In this document: positions 61,044-64,000 of the stretch, piece by piece
How the letters are laid out: the number at the start of each line of letters is the position of its first letter
Position numbering within the stretch: the stretch's first letter is position 1
Assembly: GCA_016223135.1 (NCBI GenBank)
Contig: JACRPQ010000004.1
Coordinates: 248,001 to 312,000 of the forward strand
DNA length: 64,000 bases
Direction of reading: 5' to 3'
Source: Chloroflexota bacterium
GTDB lineage: Bacteria > Chloroflexota > Anaerolineae > Anaerolineales > Villigracilaceae
Program-made: the position numbers and the translations under genes
Notes under the pieces: model-generated
Told to the model about the DNA's origin: nothing
The model's database searches: none
The model's input: the letters and a program-made list of their open reading frames with translations, nothing else

Positions 61044-61125
61044 CGTGTGGAGTGCGCTTTCTATGAGAACGTTAGAGAATGTCGCAAGAGAGCGCATCCC
61101 ACATGCTACGCAGGAATATAGATAG

Positions 61126-62418
61126 ATGACCATCGCCATCAGCGTAAACAACATCAGCAAACAATACAGAATCGGCGCGGCGCAGCAGAAATTCCAATAT
61201 GGAATGTTTCGTGACGTGCTGATGGATACTTTAATGACCCCCGTGCGCGTCTACCGTGCCCTGCGCGGACAGGGCATGCGCGGCACGACCGCCACCTCCA
61301 CCATCTGGGCGCTCAAGGATGTTTCCTTCGACCTCGAAGAGGGCAAAGTGTTGGGCATCGTGGGGCGCAACGGCGCGGGTAAAAGCACCCTGCTCAAGAT
61401 TCTCTCGCGCGTCACCGAACCCACCCAGGGGACAGTCACCGTGCGCGGACGGGTCGGTTCGCTGCTCGAAGTAGGCACCGGCTTCCACCCCGAACTGACC
61501 GGGCGCGAAAACATCTACATGAACGGCGCCATCCTCGGCATGAAACGCGCCGAAATTGACGCCAAATTCGATGAAATCGTCGAGTTCTCGGAAGTCGGTC
61601 AATTCATTGATACGCCCGTCAAGCGTTACTCCTCCGGCATGTACCTGCGGCTTGCCTTCGCCGTCGCCGCGCACCTCGAACCCGAAATCCTCGTCGTGGA
61701 CGAAGTCCTTGCAGTGGGCGATGCCGAATTCCAGAAGAAATGCCTCGGCAAAATGAGCGACGTGGCACAGCAGGGGCGCACGGTTTTGTTCGTCAGTCAT
61801 AACATGTCTGCCATTTTGCGGCTTACGCAGGAGGCAATCGTCCTCAAAAAGGGACAACTCATCAAACGCGCTCCCACCCCCGAAGCCGTGGACTTCTACC
61901 TCTCGTCCGGGCAGGCGGAATCGGGTCAGCGCGTTTGGGAGGCGGAGGAGGTCCCGGCGGCGAGTCAGCCTTTTAGACCGGTAGCCATCCGAATTAAAGA
62001 TCGAAGCGGGAACGTCGTGGATACCGTCCGCTCCACCGAGCCGCTTACCGTCGAATGGGAATATCAACTCGACGCGCCCATCAGCGCCCTGCGCGTGGGC
62101 ATCTATCTCAGCACCATGCGCGGCGAATACGTCTTCACCTCCTTCGACACCGACGACGCCAGACAATACGAACAGTTCGGCGCGCGCCAGGCTGGACGCT
62201 ACCTCAGCCGCTGTGAAATCCCCGCCGACTTTTTCAACGAAGGACGTTACTCGCTCGGCGTGAATGCCAGTTCGTTCGGCGTGAAGCGTTACTTCATGGA
62301 TGAAAACGCGCTTTCGTTCAACGTGGATATTTCCGGCGCGCCCGGCACACAATGGCCCGAGGTGCGGCAGGGTCCCATCCGCCCGCGCTTGAATTGGGAG
62401 ATCGAAAAGATTGATTAG
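61126..62418 (+). CDS. wzt: polysaccharide ABC exporter ATPase with C-terminal carbohydrate-binding domain (Wzt/TagH)
   Basis: Residues 1-255 form the ATPase: GRNGAGKSTLLKILSRVTEPTQGTV (Walker A), RYSSGMYLRLAFAVAAHLEPEILVVDEVLAVGDAEFQKKC (degenerate signature and Walker B), and FVSHNMSAI. Residues about 285-425 form the Wzt C-terminal jelly-roll (PLTVEWEYQLDAPISALRVGIYLSTMRGEYVFTSF), which in E. coli O8/O9a binds the terminal sugar of the finished chain and sets export. 430 aa. ATG 61126 is the closest start to the family N-terminus. Confidence 0.95.
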   Translation: MTIAISVNNISKQYRIGAAQQKFQYGMFRDVLMDTLMTPVRVYRALRGQGMRGTTATSTIWALKDVSFDLEEGKVLGIVGRNGAGKSTLLKILSRVTEPTQGTVTVRGRVGSLLEVGTGFHPELTGRENIYMNGAILGMKRAEIDAKFDEIVEFSEVGQFIDTPVKRYSSGMYLRLAFAVAAHLEPEILVVDEVLAVGDAEFQKKCLGKMSDVAQQGRTVLFVSHNMSAILRLTQEAIVLKKGQLIKRAPTPEAVDFYLSSGQAESGQRVWEAEEVPAASQPFRPVAIRIKDRSGNVVDTVRSTEPLTVEWEYQLDAPISALRVGIYLSTMRGEYVFTSFDTDDARQYEQFGARQAGRYLSRCEIPADFFNEGRYSLGVNASSFGVKRYFMDENALSFNVDISGAPGTQWPEVRQGPIRPRLNWEIEKID

Positions 62419-62423
62419 CCCCG

Positions 62424-62539
62424 CTGGTTGAGTAGCCCGTAGGGCGTATCGAGACCAGCAATAACCAAAGCAACTCTTGTTTCAAAATTACTTTTGAAAA
62501 CCTGTGGTCTCGATACGGGCTTTGCCCTACTCGACCACC
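62424..62539. repeat. 116-bp inverted repeat before the glycosyltransferase
   Basis: The left arm has GGTTGAGTAGCCCGTAGGG and GCGTATCGAGACCA, and the right arm is its imperfect reverse complement (TGGTCTCGATACGGG ... CTACTCGACCACC). The family CGTATCGAGACC/GGTCGAGTAG is recalled from many bacterial genomes. It fills the spacer between wzt and the next gene. Confidence 0.7.
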
Positions 62540-62548
62540 GATATAAAA

Positions 62549-64000
62549 ATGTTAACCAAAAACTCCCTCCGCAACTTTTTGGGCGACCTGCCCCTCGCCG
62601 CCGAGTTGGATTACACCCTTCGGCAAAAAAATCGCGCCCGCAAGGATCACTACAACCTTGCGCGTCTGCAAAAGTCACTGCCTCATGCGGTCGCGCAGGC
62701 AAAGCCGTTCATGGAGAACGCCAAGCCGGGCAAAAAGATTCTCTTCTTCGCCGCGCTTCATTACTGGATCGAACAAGCCGCGCACATCTCCCTCGTGCTT
62801 GCGGGACTCGGTCACAAAGTGACGCTGTTGACTCTGCCCTATGCCGAATGGCATAAAGAGAAAGATAAACTGACTCAAAAACAGCGCATCCTGCACACGC
62901 GGGACGCACTTAAGCCGCTTGCTCCTCATGTGACGCACGCCTCTCTTCTTGACCTTCAACCTGTCTCCGACTTACCCGCCTCTCTCCACGCCGACATCGC
63001 CGAGGTCTCCCTGTGGGACGTGCAATACACGCTCATGCGCGAAGAAGTGGACATGAACAACCCGGGCGACAAAGCCCTCTACGACCTGCGCCTCAAGCGC
63101 AACACCTTCGCCGCCCGCGCCGCCCTCCACTGGATGCGGCAAAACAAGCCCGATGTCGTCCTCATCCCCAACGGACTCATCCTCGAAATGGGCATCCTCT
63201 TCCGCGTGGCGCGTTACCTGAACATCCCCGCCGTGACCTTTGAGTTCAACGACCAGCGCGAGCAGATTTGGCTGGCGCAGAACACCTCCATCATGCAGCA
63301 GGACACAGACTACCTTGTTCAAGCGCGCTGCCACTTGCCGATGACCGATGAGATGTACCAGCGCCTCGCCGACCTGGAAAACGCCCGCCGCGGCGCGCGC
63401 GTGTGGGGCAAGTCGAAGCGGCTGTGGCAGTACGTCTCGGCGCAGGGGGCGGAGGCGACGAAACAGGCTTTGGGGTTGGATGACCGTCCCGTCGTCCTGC
63501 TTGCCGCGAATGTGTTGGGCGATAGCCTCACGCTGGGGCGTAACATCTTCGCCGCCTCCATGTCCGAATGGATCACAAAGACCGTCCAATACTTTGCAAA
63601 GCGAAACGATGTCCAGTTGGTCATCCGCGTGCATCCCGGCGAAAAACTCGTGCCGCAGGCAAAGTCCATGGGGACGGTGGTGCGCGAGGCGCTGCCCGAA
63701 ATGCCGAGTCACATTCGCGTCATCGGCGCGCTTGACCCTGTCAACACCTACGACCTGATCGAGATCGCGAATTTGGGCTTGGCATACACCACCACTGTCG
63801 GCGTCGAGACCGCCATGAACGGCATCCCTGTGATAGTGTGCGGCAAGACGCACTACCGCGGGCGCGGCTTCACCCTCGACCCGAACACGTGGGGGGAATA
63901 CTTCTCCATGCTTGAAAATGTGTTATCCAATTTGCCCGCTTCGCGCCTGACGGAGGAGCAAACCGCCCAAGCCTGGAATTACGCCTACCGCTTTTTCTTC
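62549..64000 (+). CDS. capsule/surface-polysaccharide glycosyltransferase-like protein, C-terminus cut by window edge
   Basis: 484 codons from ATG 62549 are open to the window edge. It starts MLTKNSLRNFLGDLPLAAELDYTLRQKNRARKDHYNLARLQK, with IFFAALHYWIEQAAHISLVLAGLGHKVTLLTLPY, later PDVVLIPNGLILEMGILFRVARYLNIPAVTFEFN, and near the end VQLVIRVHPGEK and YDLIEIANLGLAYTTTVGVETAMNGIPVIVCGKTHYRGRGFT. This last block is typical of KpsC/KpsS- and GT-B-like surface-carbohydrate proteins. The sugar specificity is unknown. It belongs to the export operon just upstream. Confidence 0.85.
   Translation, partial: MLTKNSLRNFLGDLPLAAELDYTLRQKNRARKDHYNLARLQKSLPHAVAQAKPFMENAKPGKKILFFAALHYWIEQAAHISLVLAGLGHKVTLLTLPYAEWHKEKDKLTQKQRILHTRDALKPLAPHVTHASLLDLQPVSDLPASLHADIAEVSLWDVQYTLMREEVDMNNPGDKALYDLRLKRNTFAARAALHWMRQNKPDVVLIPNGLILEMGILFRVARYLNIPAVTFEFNDQREQIWLAQNTSIMQQDTDYLVQARCHLPMTDEMYQRLADLENARRGARVWGKSKRLWQYVSAQGAEATKQALGLDDRPVVLLAANVLGDSLTLGRNIFAASMSEWITKTVQYFAKRNDVQLVIRVHPGEKLVPQAKSMGTVVREALPEMPSHIRVIGALDPVNTYDLIEIANLGLAYTTTVGVETAMNGIPVIVCGKTHYRGRGFTLDPNTWGEYFSMLENVLSNLPASRLTEEQTAQAWNYAYRFFF

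Overview
The window reads as an ordinary chromosomal segment of a GC-rich, free-living bacterium. The style of the proteins suggests a filamentous-type Chloroflexota (class Anaerolineae or close). Pointers are lipoproteins and anchored proteins with long Thr/Pro (TPTPT) linkers, a Ser/Thr kinase with a C-terminal propeller, a two-module phosphofructokinase, a cell-surface pullulanase, and a large load of short palindromic and heptameric repeats. This placement is inference from gene style; no marker phylogeny could be run. No rRNA, tRNA, CRISPR array or phage was seen. The one RNA gene is a tmRNA.

Layout. 1-9 kb: aldo/keto reductase (cut by the window edge), PASTA-less Ser/Thr kinase, a small hypothetical pair, an HNH protein joined to an ABC-F ATPase, a membrane protein, a decayed VapBC-like pair, proC. 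9-21 kb: a phosphodiesterase-like lipoprotein, tandem-domain phosphofructokinase, SDR oxidoreductase, pullulanase, and a three-gene membrane unit. 21-31 kb: msrA, clpC, a LOG-family phosphoribohydrolase, an RsiV-like lipoprotein, a stack of nested miniature elements, an MrfA-type helicase carrying an HNH module, a YugP-type peptidase, and an S41 protease. 31-37 kb: a HAD phosphatase and mutL back to back over a palindromic -10 box, a GGDEF cyclase, dnaK, a lipoprotein, ssrA. 37-45.5 kb: an overlapping signalling run (receiver-CpaE ATPase, sirtuin, GAF histidine kinase), a C39-like peptidase, an overlapping nucleotidyltransferase pair, an SbcD-like nuclease, an MFS transporter. 45.7-50.6 kb: an island that looks AT-richer by eye, with an ABC exporter (ATPase and two FtsX-like permeases), an anchored protein, a secreted Cys-rich DUF2690-like protein and a NarL-type regulator. 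50.8-57.5 kb: yebC-ruvC-ruvA, a CrtI-like oxidoreductase, a dioxygenase-fold protein, LUD protein, DoxX and its divergent TetR regulator. 57.5-64 kb: a surface-polysaccharide operon with a winged-helix regulator, two sugar-nucleotide epimerases, a Wzm/Wzt exporter and a capsule-type glycosyltransferase that runs off the window.

The least expected material is the repeat layer. I see (a) at least five families of miniature inverted-repeat elements, several with clean target-site duplications, three or four of them nested at 25.5-26.0 kb; (b) a family of degenerate 7-bp tandem arrays that sit both in spacers and inside the reading frames of the helicase, mutL and the CrtI-like gene, where they encode in-frame peptide insertions; and (c) a dispersed hairpin with the core ACTTCGGAAGT placed directly after stop codons at five loci, which behaves like a copied terminator cassette.
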